From Ephemerocybe angulata (taxonomy: Eukaryota > Basidiomycota > Agaricomycetes > Agaricales > Psathyrellaceae): a stretch of DNA of 64,000 bases. The DNA lies in assembly GCA_013368325.1 (NCBI GenBank), contig JAACJK010000059.1, positions 372,001-436,000 on the forward strand, written 5' to 3'. Within the stretch, counting starts at the first letter, position 1, and every line of letters starts with the position of its first letter. The notes below the pieces were generated by a model. The model saw nothing but the letters and a program-made list of their open reading frames with translations. It did not search any database and was not told the DNA's origin. This document shows positions 1-10,115 of the stretch, in pieces. A program made the translations under genes and the position numbers.

Positions 1-547
1 GATGCATAAAGTTGTGCTCATATTATAAGCTCTAAAAATAAAGTCTGCTTCAGGTTAAACATAGTATAGTGTGCACTATAAGGCATAATTTGAAACTGCT
101 GCTCACTTTAACTGTTATCTGCTCACTGTGGTGGTGCAAGAAGGGAATGATGAGAGGGTCCAAATCCCTGGAGCCAGCAGTCACATGACTGATGCTTATA
201 AATCGTGTAAGATCCAGCATAAGATAGTCATGTGACTGTTGCATCAATTCTGGCTGTGCAGCAACAACGGTTGGACCTCTCTCCTTTAAACCGCCACCAG
301 TGAGTTCCCTCTTGGTTTGTAGATTAATATACTGATGAAATATATTTAGAACAGGATGTCCAACAGTAAATCCTGGGTTGTAGACCAAGAGCTTACTCTT
401 GTAAATCATTATCACTCTGGTATGAATCGTTCTGAGTCTGGTCGTCTATTTAGGTGCCCATTGACCCTATTGATCGAGAGACTTATCATATAGGGTCAAG
501 AGCAGCCCCTTATCAGTACCTGATTGAAAGGGATGTTCTTGTAGTAG

Positions 548-964
548 GTGAAGTTGTGCAAAAAGGGTACAGAGGTACTGTCAAGGCTGTATCTATACAC
601 GAACCCAGCGGCTGATTTAAGCCCAATCATTTGGGCTACAGATCCTCTGCTTCGAGAAAAGAGGATCAAGCTTATCTGGAAGGGTAAGAGGTATATTCTG
701 CATCGGTGCAATCCAGAGTCGGGCACTGGCACCATTGCTGTTACCCGGTCAGACTTTGTGGTCGTACCTTTGTCAGAGATGTACCCTCAGCACCCGACAG
801 CCAAGTTTGAGCATGTTCTTGCTTTTGATGGACCGCACAAGGGCAGGGAGCTCAAAATCATGAACTATGGTGACGAGATATGCGAGGTATCTGACTGGAA
901 TGATAAAAGGCGCAGACGTAAGACTACTAGTATTCCTTGTTTGCATCTAGTAAGGATATGCTAG
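548..964 (+). pseudogene. Degraded coding fragment, unknown family
   Basis: An open stretch of about 138 codons that I do not recognise with confidence. Its second half is protein-like: a run of aliphatic and charged residues around LIWKGKRYILHRC, then LAFDGPHKGRELKI, which loosely resembles the short beta-rich KOW-type modules of basidiomycete transposon-associated proteins. No start context, splice sites or complete domain can be defined, and short open pieces in other frames follow at 975-1430 and 1748-1954. It lies at the AT-rich edge of a repeat block. Most likely it is a relic of a mobile element gene. The KOW resemblance is a guess. Confidence 0.25.
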
Positions 965-1727
965 TAATGGTGCCTTGAAGCAATGTATAAGTTTGTTTGG
1001 CTTGTGTTTGATCCGGATTCCGAACCGAACGTCGACCTGGCTGATTGCTGCTTGGTTTCTACCTCCAACTTGCCCACTGTACATGTCTGCCCTCATTCTA
1101 AAATCTATTGCAACTGCTTTCAATCAGTTAAAGGAAGACGTCCGGGTAGCACTTCTAACTCAGGAGGGAAACATTCCTGCACTTGAGCAGCATGCTCGTG
1201 CTTGTGAACACTTGTGGTCCCAGATTGAGGAGGTATGTTATTGCTGATTGTATGGTATCTATTGTGTTAATATCATCTCCCAGACCAAGTACCACTGCAG
1301 CACTTGCAGCACCTATTTTCGACTTTTTGGTCTCACATCCCATCACCATGGTCATTATCAATTTCACCGCTTTTCTTTGCATAAGAACTGTGGGAACTTC
1401 TATGTTTTTTCAAGTAGCCCTTTTTAATGGCTAGCACCAGGAAAGTAGCATGCACCATAGGTTAGACCAGTTTTCTACCTATCACTTGCACCAACTCAGT
1501 GTGTCCGTCCTCATTCTGCCAATTCCCAGTACCTTCTAACACAGTGCATCACCTAGCCACTGCCAGCTAGCAACATGAAGCTCAAAGTCTACAAGCTCTC
1601 GCAAGGCTGGAACAGCAAGTTTACTGTACTGACCTCTATCAGATTCCCATCACTGATGGTGTAAGTGCCGCACCTAGTTTTCTGCACTATCTCTGACTCA
1701 TTTCTGCGTGGCAGAATGACACCGTTC

Positions 1728-1785
1728 AAGAACTAAGCCTAAAGGCCATGATAGATAAAGAACTAAGCCTAAAGGCCATGATAGA
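1728..1785. repeat. 30-bp tandem duplication
   Basis: The unit beginning AAGAACTAAGCCTAAAGG occurs twice head to tail with a period of 30 bp. A whole number of codons is added. Confidence 0.85.
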
Positions 1786-2283
1786 GGCTATGAGTAACAG
1801 AAAAAAGCACAGCAGCATCCGCATTGTCTTCTCTCCCAGGAATTTGTGGTACTTCTACATTGATGCATCAAACTTTGGCGACCTCAAGACTTTTCCCTCA
1901 AGGACCCTCCTATTGATACTGCTACTGCCCCCCTTTTATGGACATCTTGGATGAGATGGTGTCTTATGGAGTATTATATGGGCAGTGGTTCCTGTTTGTC
2001 AGTCAAGATGCACATGTAAAGGACTATATTGCCCTTGGGCTTGGTAAATTCTTGAACAGGGAAACAGGGCCTGTCACTGCCTATACTCTCCCCAATATAG
2101 GCAAAACCTCCTTCTCATGGGCAAATTGGGAAAGGTACATCAAAAGGCATTATGCCGACCCAATCAAAGACAACAGGGGTGAGTTCTACTTCACCTGCTG
2201 CATCTTAGGCAGGCAACTGGCATTCCAGCATGGTCTCCAAGTCACTCTTGCTGCTGGATACATTGCTGTGCCTGCCAAGGAGC
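1748..2283 (+). pseudogene. Degraded unknown coding region interrupted by a TIR element
   Basis: Two overlapping open pieces in different frames (1748-1954 and 1938-2327) look like one decayed coding region. The second encodes a compact sequence with many aromatic residues (SFSWANWERYIKRHYADP is typical of its character). The coding character stops where the TIR element at 2284 begins, and the last residues of the open frame are element sequence. A 30-bp perfect tandem duplication (first copy from 1728, second from 1758) adds ten codons just upstream. I do not recognise the family. The context suggests an old transposon gene rather than a host gene. Confidence 0.3.
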
Positions 2284-3034
2284 GAGTACTTCACACTCCC
2301 CCACCTGTTCATGTGGACTCCATGTAGACTCCACAAAGAGTCCAGTGGCATACCAGTGGACTAGAAGCCAAGTTTTTGGCAGGCTCCTTGCCAAAATCAG
2401 TTCACGAACAGTCCACAAGCAGTTCACAAGCAGTCTACATTCTCTGCCAGGGTCTGTGGAGTCACGTGGACTCTAATTGTGGACTAAAGCCACTGGACTC
2501 ATGTGAACTACCACTGGACTCATGTGAACTACCACTGGACTCAAACTACTGGACTGCTACTAATTACTACTTTTAGTCCCATCATTTTTATTATATGATA
2601 CTGTTGTCATTGTTTTGTAGTGTTGATGCTATGATAACTAAGCAATTGGTTGAAAACTAGTCTCACAATCAGCAAAATGATTTCTGGACATCGACTTTGC
2701 AATTTAAAAATAGGATAAGGTATAGGATATAGTTTAATTACAAAGTAAATTATATAAGACCAGATAGCTTAGTGGCTAGCAGTCATATCACAAGCTTAGT
2801 AATAGCTCTTTCCAAGGTCTCAGGTTCAATCCTGGAGCATGGCATTTATTTTTCTACTACTGGCTTGGGAATGGATATAAACTCTAAGTTCGATATGGAC
2901 TGGCTGGGGGGGTGGGCTGATCGTGGAGGGGGTATGAACTCTACATAGACTCTACAATGAGTCTACTGGTCAGAGTCCATAAAATAACCAGAGTCTACTG
3001 GTCCACGTGAACAGGTGGAGGACTGAGAATTACA
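2284..3034 (+). mobile_element. TIR element with tRNA-like core, copy 1
   Basis: Nonautonomous element of 751 bp. The left end reads GAGTACTTCACACTCCCCC and the reverse complement of the right end reads TGTAATTCTCAGTCCTCC, both followed by CACCTGTTC and GTGGAC. Between the ends lie many copies of GTGGACT/AGTCCAC in both orientations and a tRNA-like segment (2758-2844). It aligns along its whole length with the inverted copy at 6458-7260, including the shared internal stretch around TTTTATTATAT and the segment TGGGAATGGATATAAACTC. The 9 bp flanking the two ends here do not match, so either the TSD has decayed or the right end is rearranged. It interrupts the coding fragment that ends at 2283. 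No transposase is encoded. Confidence 0.75.
2758..2844 (+). ncRNA. tRNA-like segment (SINE-type) inside TIR element 1
   Basis: TAGCTTAGTGGCT (2765-2777) fits an RNA polymerase III A box and AGGTTCAATCCTGG (2822-2835) fits a B box with a short T-stem. The length is close to that of a tRNA gene. The pairing of the 5' and 3' ends is poor and no clean anticodon stem is visible, so this is a tRNA-derived sequence rather than a working tRNA gene. The same segment recurs in inverted orientation at about 3055-3151 and 6718-6838. Confidence 0.6.
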
Positions 3035-3035
3035 G

Positions 3036-3151
3036 ACTTTTGACAGAAAGAAAATAAATGGCATGCTCCAGGATTGAACCTGAGACCTTGGGAATGGCTA
3101 TTACTAAGCTTTTAGTATGAGTGCTAGCCATTAGGCTATTTGGCCTTATAT
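3036..3151 (-). repeat. Separate inverted copy of the tRNA-like segment
   Basis: This stretch matches the internal tRNA-like segment of the two TIR elements together with its 3' neighbour (TTTTGACAGAAAGAAAATAA), in inverted orientation and directly abutting TIR element 1. On the minus strand it carries TAGCCTAATGGCT as an A box and AGGTTCAATCCTGG as a B box. It lacks the TIR ends, so it is either a fragment of a third element copy or an independent SINE-like copy. Confidence 0.55.
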
Positions 3152-3732
3152 GAAGTATGGGCAGTTGCAGTGGCTGTGGTGGCTGTAGTAGTCACAGGGC
3201 CAGGTGCCGTGATGGCCTCCATGACTTTGTCCATAATCTGGTAGGTCAATCAGCTCAATTTTGGTATTGTTTTCAACTAACTTTCTCACCTTTAGATGGT
3301 ACTTGAGGAGTTGGTACGGGGGAAAGTGAAGTAGGAGCAGGAAAATCTGGTGAGTCACCCCGTGGTGCAGAGCCGCCAAAGGTGTTCCATTTTTGGCTGG
3401 ACCAGGCTTATCCACACAAAGCTGCCGCACCTTCACACAGGTTGACAGCCAGCACTGTTGTGAAACAGTGCCGAGAAAACACTGGCTGGCAGTTATAAAC
3501 CGCCAGCCCACAGCGCTGTCAACTATCTTTCTTCCCCCACTTTCACCCCACCCATCTCGCAGCTCGTTCTCATCGTTGACCTCTCCCTCCTCCTCTCCCC
3601 CTATCTTGGGCTCATGGTTTTGCCCCCTGCCTCTATTCTGCATGGTCGGTAAGTCTATTCTGACTTGTTGCTCCCTATTGCCATCCAAAGCTAACCATTT
3701 TTCCCTCGTTCTTCGTCAGACCCTGATTTGAG
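3152..3732. other. Gene-free interval with pyrimidine-rich tract
   Basis: No convincing gene. Positions 3525-3620 are strongly C/T-rich. Around 3434-3500 there are repeated GCCAG/CTGGC and AACAGTG words that could be the degraded upstream part of the hAT gene that follows. The overlapping open frames on both strands have low-complexity composition. Confidence 0.4.
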
Positions 3733-4201
3733 GCTCGCTATTGGGATCCACTTGAGGACTTCCTCACACTACCACCAGAGCCCAATGTGCAGAATGCCTT
3801 GAGGTATTGGAACCAGGCTCTTGCCGATGTAATCCTCTTGCATGCATGGCTTTGGATTATTCGTTTATGCCTGGTATGTCCATTGCATGCTATGCTTACT
3901 GTGTATGAATATAGCTATGTCTACTGATGTTGAGTGCGCCTTCTACTGTGAAGGTCTTACTGCCAGTAAGCTTCACCCTTCTTTGTCTGATAAGTCTATG
4001 TGTTCATCATCTGTTGTTGGTTCATGGGCAGAGGACCCAGATCTTATTCCTATGGCATCCATCATTGAGACCTTTAGAGGTAAGGCCAGGAGAAACAAGA
4101 AGAAGGCCAAGCTCAGCCATCCTAACCTGAAAAAGTCTATCAGGTGTGGAGTCCTGCCAGAAAGCTCCCTGCACAAAGATCTCATGACATGTGCAGCTTA
4201 G
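3733..4201 (+). pseudogene. hAT transposase C-terminal remnant (dimerisation domain)
   Basis: Two exons separated by a plausible GT-AG intron (about 3872-3914). The first encodes the pre-dimerisation segment ending in ACMALDYSFMP, reached only after a frameshift near 3830. The second encodes STDVECAFYCEGLTASKL followed by LSDKS, VVGSWAEDPDLIP and a lysine/arginine-rich tail. Together these match the hAT dimerisation domain of agaricomycete transposases (the ATSVDVER-F-S-G-L-SK-R pattern). The usual 'ERAF' reads ECAF here. The catalytic N-terminal two thirds are not recognisable upstream. It differs clearly from the hAT transposase at 16.9-26.4 kb, so it belongs to a second hAT lineage. Confidence 0.6.
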
Positions 4202-4827
4202 ACTTAGCTTTCCCTTGTCTTTGGAAGGCAGGTAGGTATATTTGGGCTAAGTTAGTATATACGGAGACTCAGTCAGGCTTCAATGAGTCTAGAATAGGGT
4301 GTGAGTCAGACAAATGCATATTCATGCAGGCAAGGTAAGAAGGTCAAAGAGATCCAATTCAACAGACATAGGCAAAATGAGATAAGAGATACAGAAGTAA
4401 CATGGGTGCTACGAGACTAATAATTTTGGGCCTACAGAAGCTACATTGTCTTTTTGGAATGATACATAAGGGGTCTAGTGCCACAAGCCTCTGTGGAACC
4501 CTGAGGGTGGGAGTTGCCCCTGGCAGAGCCACGGCTGCAATACAAGCCCTGACCACCTCGAGGGAAGTAAGAACCATAGCCCCAGTTCGCAGGTTCAGAG
4601 GTGAAATGGCCCCAAGAGGTGTTCATGTTCGGAGCTATGTGGAGACCGGGGATGAAGTCCTCATTGTTAGCGACCATGGGTGCGACAGTGGCGATGGCGG
4701 GAGCTGGGGCAGTGTGGGGGTTGGGATCAAGGTCAAAGAAGCCAGGGGCAGACTTGAGGGAGCAGAGGCCAGTGGGGTGGTCACGTCCTTGGTAGGCACC
4801 ACAGTTGAAGTTGTTCCTCTTGAAGCT

Positions 4828-5005
4828 CTGTATTTCACACTCCCCCAGGATTCCTGTAGGACTCCTATAGGACTGGTGAAATTTCGGTGGAATTCCAGTG
4901 AACTTTTACCAAAAGTGATTTTATGAAACAAAGTCTAGTGGAAGTTCACTGAACTTCCACTGAACTTCCACCGGACACCTGCTGGAATTCCTACAGGAAT
5001 CCAAA
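4828..5005 (+). repeat. Palindromic short-motif element, third relative of the TTCACACTCCCCC family
   Basis: It starts with TATTTCACACTCCCCCAGG, the same end signature as the TIR elements at 2284 and 6458, but its interior consists of a different short word (GGAATTCC, TTCCACTG, CCTGTAGGA) repeated in both orientations. GGATTCCTGTAGGA near 4850 is mirrored by TCCTACAGGAATCC near 4993. The far end is followed by a CAGTTCAGTT run. It is probably a degenerate or truncated member of a related group. No TSD was identified. Confidence 0.4.
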
Positions 5006-5330
5006 ATGTTCAGTTCAGTTCAGTATGTTCAGTAGGCTTGCTGAACTGATAGTAGATTGATACAAAACTTTATTTATTCATATTATTTGATGCTTCTCAT
5101 ACAGGCTGACTAATCATTCCCACAAGGCTTTTTTATCATTTTTCCTGTTATAGACAGTGTCTTTCATAATCTTCTCACACTCCTGTCTCAAAACTCAGCC
5201 CTCTGCAGAAATTAGCCCATTACCCTCCGGCCACGCTGCTCTCTTCCCAACAAACTCAGCCTTTGTGTTTGCATGGTTGGTTTGGTTGCAAATGAGCTTC
5301 ATGATTTGTGTTTTTTCTCTGCTCATCGCA

Positions 5331-5733
5331 TCACCAGCTGTACCAATATTAAGGGAAGTGCATATTGCCTCAGCTGCCCCACTTAATATAGAGACAGCCG
5401 GTGGCTGAACTGGGCCCAGCTGGGCCAAATTCTGCCAATTCTGCCACTGTTCAGCTATTGCTCCATTGGTCCTGCCATTTGGCTACTGGCAGAGCCATTT
5501 GATGCTGGGCTCTTCCAAATTGGTTTTGTTTCTGCCAGGTTCAGCCGTAGTCATCTTGATTCTCCCAGATCCAACCAGTGTCTGCAGTCCTAGTCATAAT
5601 GCTGGCAGAGACATGTCTGTTCTTAGTTGGCTGTTCCAAGGCTGTGCTGTTTTTACTAACTATTGGCAGTGTCATTATCTGGCCCTGCCAGATGACAGGT
5701 GCCATCATTATAACATAATACATAGAGCATATG
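5331..5733 (+). repeat. Left arm of long terminal inverted repeat, outer part
   Basis: Pairs with roughly 10165-10568 in inverted orientation. It is best conserved at both ends of the arm (5331-5420 and 5660-5733) and diverged by insertions and deletions in between. It is rich in CTGCCA/TGGCAG words. Confidence 0.65.
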
Positions 5734-6457
5734 ATACCCCGCCTGCATGGTGGGGTAACCTCAAGTAACCCCACTTTTGAGTGGGGTAACGTTACCGGCA
5801 TTCATATAATTACTCTTGGCATGTATCTATGGCCTTTGTCACATGACTTGTCCATTATCCCACACAGGGGCTCTTACTAAATCTAGAAGCCCATCTCATC
5901 GCCGGGCTTTGTTCGGCCTCTCTGGCAACCAAAGGCCAGTTCACACTTTTGAGTAAGGTAACATTACCGGGCATTCATATAATTACTCTTGGCATGTATC
6001 TATGGCCTTTGTCACATGACTTGTCCATTATCCCATACAGAACTGAGAGGCCGAACAAAGGTATGGGATAATGGACAAGTCATGTGACAAAGGCTGTAGA
6101 TACATGCCAAGAGTAATTATATGAATGCCCGGTAATGTTACCTTACTCAAAAGTGTGAACTGGCCTTTGGTTGCCAGAGAGGCCGAACAAAGCCCGGCAA
6201 TGAGATGGGCTTCCAGATTTAGTAAGAGCCCCTAACACAGCCACTGATGGTATCTGGCAGGCCAATTATGTACTACTATAGACTTAAATACATTCATCTT
6301 AATGCCTAAACTACTTTGTATACACAAGAGCTGCCGAGAAGGGAGTTTGAGGGCTCCAAGAGGGCTCATCCCAGACCCCTCAGGCAAAAATCCGGAAAGT
6401 TCTGGCGTCACGTAATATTACCCAGACAGCCAAGTAATGTGCCCAAGGCACAATACT
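5734..6457. other. Insertion into the left TIR arm: foldback and flanks
   Basis: This interval separates two parts of the left arm. It opens with GGGGTAAC-type words (5733-5800), contains the foldback, and ends with a unique stretch (6233-6457) that I cannot assign. A 92-bp direct extra copy of part of the foldback arm lies at about 5775-5866 (CACTTTTGAGTGGGGTAAC onward). No coding sequence. Confidence 0.5.
5867..6232. repeat. Foldback: 172-bp inverted repeat with 22-bp spacer
   Basis: Arms 5867-6038 and 6061-6232 are inverted copies of each other with only four differences in 172 positions, all transitions by my count. The 22-bp spacer contains GAGGCCGAACAAAG, which is also found inside the arms. 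A transcript would form a long hairpin. The near-identity contrasts with the decayed surroundings. Confidence 0.9.
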
Positions 6458-7260
6458 GTAATTCACAGTCCCCCACCTGTTCCCGTGGACTGTCCAGAGT
6501 CCACTGGTCTACTAGTGGACTCTGGGTATTTTCTGGACTCGGACCAGTGAACTCATTGTGGAGTCCATGTGGAGTCCATACCCCCTCCACAATCAGTCCA
6601 CCCCCCCTCCACAGCCAGTCCACATTAGACTTAGAGTTTATATCCATTCCCAAGCCAGTGGAGTCCACATAGAGTCCATGTGCTTATGATCTCTACTTTT
6701 GACAGAAAGAAAATAAATGGCATGCCTCAGGATTGAACCTGGGACCTTAGAAATAGCTATTACTAAGCCTTTGGTGTGAGTGCTAGCCACTAGGCTATCT
6801 GGTCTTATATATGCCACTAGGCTATCTGGTCTTATATATTTTACCTTGTAATTAGACTATACCCTATATCATATCCTATTTTTAGATTGCAAAGTCGATG
6901 CTCAGAAATCATTTTGCTGATTGTGTCAACACTACAAAACAATGACAACAGTATTATATAATAAAAATGATGGGACCAAAAATCATCATTAGTGGCAGTC
7001 CAGCAGTAGTCCACAATCAGTCCAGTGGCTTGAGTCCAGTGGTAGTCCACATGAGTCCAGTGGCTTCAGTCCACAATCAGAGTCCACATGGACTCCACAG
7101 AGCCTGGCAGGGGGGCGTGGACTGCTCGTGGACTGTTCGTGGACTGATTTTGGCAGGGGGCCTGCCAAAAATTTGCCTTCCAGTCCACTGGTATACCGCT
7201 GGATTCTTTGTGGAGTCCACATGGAGTCCACGCGAATAGGTGGGGGAGTGTGAAGTACTC
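6458..7260 (-). mobile_element. TIR element with tRNA-like core, copy 2 (intact ends and TSD)
   Basis: An 803-bp nonautonomous element flanked by a perfect 9-bp target duplication, GCACAATAC (6449-6457 and 7261-7269). The ends read TGTAATTCACAGTCCCCC and, on the other strand, GAGTACTTCACACTCCCCC, both continuing into CACCT-TTC-CGTGGACT. Subterminal regions are packed with GTGGACT/AGTCCAC words. The middle carries a tRNA-like segment on the minus strand. It aligns end to end with copy 1 in the opposite orientation and sits in the left arm of the 5.3-10.6 kb element, so it is the younger of the two. A 9-bp TSD would fit Mutator-like or some KDZ elements (family knowledge). The superfamily is not determined. 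Confidence 0.8.
6718..6838 (-). ncRNA. tRNA-like segment inside TIR element 2
   Basis: On the minus strand TAGCCTAGTGGCT serves as A box and AGGTTCAATCCTGAGG as B box. The 5' part is duplicated in tandem with a 27-bp period (copies starting at 6787 and 6814), which doubles the A-box region. It is closely related to the segment at 2758-2844. It is not a functional tRNA: the ends do not form a convincing acceptor stem. Confidence 0.6.
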
Positions 7261-7263
7261 GCA

Positions 7264-7480
7264 CAATACATCAATATGAGATTTTCAGATTCAGATCTAT
7301 GATGTCATTGATAGTGTCTGTGCCTGTGATGTCATTGATGGAACTATGCCTGTGATATCATGATATCAGATCACAGATTCACATTTATAATGTCATTGAT
7401 GGGACCTGTGCCTGTGATACCATTGATGGTGCCTGTGCCTGTGTTATCATGATCTGCATGATGTCACTATGATTAATGAG
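7264..7480 (+). repeat. Left arm of long inverted repeat, inner part, with internal short repeats
   Basis: AATACATCAATATGAGAT here is mirrored at about 10200-10222. The following imperfect units (GATGTCATTGATGG, TGCCTGTGAT, ATCATGATCTGCATGATGTC) are mirrored around 10120-10190 and again near 9890-9920. The arm itself consists of degenerate 20-40 bp tandem units. Confidence 0.6.
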
Positions 7481-7559
7481 TATCATGATGTCCTGATTTG
7501 CATTGATGTAACTAGGCTACAATGTGGACGGTTGCCTGAGTTTGAGGTAGATACTATAG

Positions 7560-8176
7560 AAAACTGTGCTCACCTAGTAAACTCAAGGCAACCTTGCTAC
7601 CCCTCTAACAATATACCTAACAATTCTCTGCATCTCCCTGAGCCTATCCGAAGAAAGAATATCTTTATCCCAAGCTCCTTCGAGGAAATTAGAAGGAAGT
7701 ATCTCTTCAGTGCTTGGGTACACCTCCTCCATGGGGACAACAATATGTGTAGCAACACTGCCACAGTAAATATGGAGAGAAGTACCCAGCTAGCTCAAGC
7801 CATGCAGGACAGGCAGGGGGCAAGCTCCGAGCATTGCATGGAACCACTGACACATTTGATCATCTGTGTGGGACCGCCGGCTGGCACTGGCAGCCCAGGT
7901 GTCGTCCTTGATTTCTATAAGGAGTACTGGTCGGCACTGATTATAGGCGACAGCGAAAACGACAAAATCAATAGTGCTATGGGGATGATTTGTGTTGGCA
8001 GGGATTTGGGGTGCAATGAAGTAATTGTTGGCAGGGATTTGGGGTGCAATGAAGTAATTGAACAATTTGCCAGAGCCAACCTGAAGGCAGTGAGTAAACA
8101 TCGCGTCTAACGGTCCATGATACCGGCTCTCAAGCATCCCTCCTTGATTGCAGCATATATTGAAAAGCCTGAGCAA
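7560..8176 (-). pseudogene. Broken PD-(D/E)XK-like gene of an agaricomycete hypothetical-protein family
   Basis: On the minus strand the frame reads YHGPLDAMFTHC, then FNYFIAPQIPAN, then a beta strand TIDFVVFAVAY and RPVLLIEIKDDTW. An acidic residue ahead of E-x-K is the arrangement of PD-(D/E)XK nuclease-like folds. Next come DDQMCQWFHAMLGACPLP and LHGLS. A TAG stop at about 7787-7790 then separates this from an in-frame continuation LGTSLHIYCGSVATHIVVP, which in relatives follows directly. So one nonsense mutation breaks the gene. A 33-bp tandem duplication (from 7993 and 8026) repeats NYFIAPQIPAN in frame. The family occurs in many mushroom genomes without a known role, as I recall it. It lies inside the long-TIR element, so it may have been captured or may be the element's own gene. 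Confidence 0.5.
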
Positions 8177-8339
8177 ACTAGTAGGCTATTCTGCATTGGT
8201 TTCAAAGGGCATTCTAAGTGATAACAATTAATAACTTAAGGTAGCATTGTGTCTCCTTTACTCCTGGGTCAGGAGTAAGTAGAATCTGTTCTGGCTGTTC
8301 AGGAGGAGTAAGTAGAAGCTAGCAGTCAGGAGCTGTTCT

Positions 8340-10115
8340 GTGACAACAAGCTCATTTAGATAAAAGGAGTATTGAGCTGATTCCTTCCTATCTCACTCAG
8401 TTCTTGTCTGATAAAAACCATTCTGGTATCATTGAAAAGCCTGAAATAAGGAGGGGAGTAAGGTGGTGTATGTGGTACACTCCATATATACACCTACACT
8501 ACACGAAAACCATAGAAATCCAATCCATTAAATCAAGACGGTTTAAACCTGACCGTCTTCTGCACTATCAAATTCAAACTTTATGCCGTCATATTTCAAA
8601 CCACTTTGCCCCCTGGACTCTTCAGCCTGGCAGTCATAATCACAAATAATCACAAGTTATGTTCCTGAGTCCCCAAGGGAGCATAAGTGGAGTGTCCTTG
8701 CCACGGGAAGCCACGGGATACCGCATGTTAATTACTCACTACCAGAACGGTCCACGGGTGTCAAAGAACGGCCCACGGGCAAATAACACAAAGGAACAGC
8801 ACTGGTGGGGCAGCAGACTGGATATATTTCAAAATGTTACTGCCACGGGTGTCAAAGAACAGCAAAGGACCAGGACCACTGGTGTTAATAACCGTGTTAT
8901 TCAAGGGACAGCTTGGAAAAGGGGAGAAGCCAGTCCTGTTCAGTCCATGTTCTGTCTCACACGGTATATGGGCAACGAGCATGAGCATGCCACCAGGCGT
9001 GCGTCAGCAAGTTGGGGACACTGGGACACCTGCAATTGCAAAAATTGCAAATGGACCCCAGAGCATAAGTGGAGCGGCGATTATACAAAGCTCAAACTTG
9101 TCTGGGCGCTTACTTTCAAGTCACTGGAGTGTTCTTACCACGGGAAGTTATGGCATACCATATATACTATATTATTACTCGCAACAGGTGTCAAAGAACA
9201 GAAATGAACCAGCACCTGTAGGCATGGTATTGGAGATACATTTGAAATGAGAATGTTTTTAATGACAGGACCGCACTGCACGGGTGTCAAAGAACAGTGA
9301 ACTAGCACCAGTAGGCATGTAATTGTAGATACATTTGAAATGATAATGTTTTTAACTATGGGTGTCAAATAACACCAAGGGACAGCACTGCAAGGGTGAG
9401 CTCGGGAAGGGGGAAGAAGCCGGCTCCAGTCCCGATCTGTGATCGGTCGCACATGATAGATAGGCAACAAGCGTGAGCATGCCGCTAGGCATGCGTCAGC
9501 GAGTTGGGGACACTGGGACGCCTGCAACTGAAAGGTCCCATTGCAAAGGGACACTATATCTTGACTGATCATTGCAAACTGTGCGTAGCACGGGCACATT
9601 CTAGTATCATCTAAAGTGTGTATTAGGACTACTTTTGGTCAAAAGAGATTAATATCTCAGTTATTTCCTATCCAAAATGAATGCTTCTGATATCACTAGA
9701 AAGCTAAATTTATGGAGAGTAGAGTTGCATTTGTGTTACATCCTAAGTTCTATGATATAAACCTGAAATTGAGATGAAACCTGGATGTAATTGTGCATCG
9801 CAGTTAGTATTCTTGAGACACAATATCATCACACATACACCACTGAATCCTTATTATTTAACACTTTTAATGACTGCCATGATATCATGCAGATCATGAT
9901 ATCATCCTTATTTAGATAAGAGGAGTGTTGAATGATTCATTCATATCTCACTTAGTTCTTGCCTGATAAGTGTGATTTTTAGTATCATTAGAAAGTGTGG
10001 AATGAGGAGAGTAAAGTAGTATATATGGTATATTCTATTCTTATAGCTATACTTTGAAAATGGTGAAACTGATTCATTCATATTTCAATTTTCATCTGAT
10101 AAGGATAATTTAGTA
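8340..10115. repeat. Dispersed direct repeats inside the large element
   Basis: A unit of roughly 150 bp built around TATCTCA-TTAGTTCTTG-CTGATAA and TAGTATCATTAGAAAG occurs at about 8375-8480, 9640-9760, 9940-10050 and partly at 10060-10115. The word CACGGGTGTCAAAGAACAG recurs near 8756, 8851, 9186, 9280 and 9357. A second unit of about 170 bp, containing CGTGCGTCAGCAAGTTGGGG, occurs at about 8895-9060 and again, diverged, at 9370-9550. No gene is supported here; the long open frames on both strands are repeat sequence. Confidence 0.6.

Noticed and set aside
2758..2844. Functional tRNA gene
   Set aside because: A and B boxes fit, but acceptor and anticodon stems do not pair, and the segment is repeated within transposons.
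2284..7260. CRISPR-like array of GTGGACT words
   Set aside because: Words are short, in both orientations and irregularly spaced; this is eukaryotic TIR element sequence.
8659..9599. Long open frames on both strands (182 and 154 codons)
   Set aside because: They consist of the repeated CACGGGTGTCAAAGAAC and related units; no protein character.
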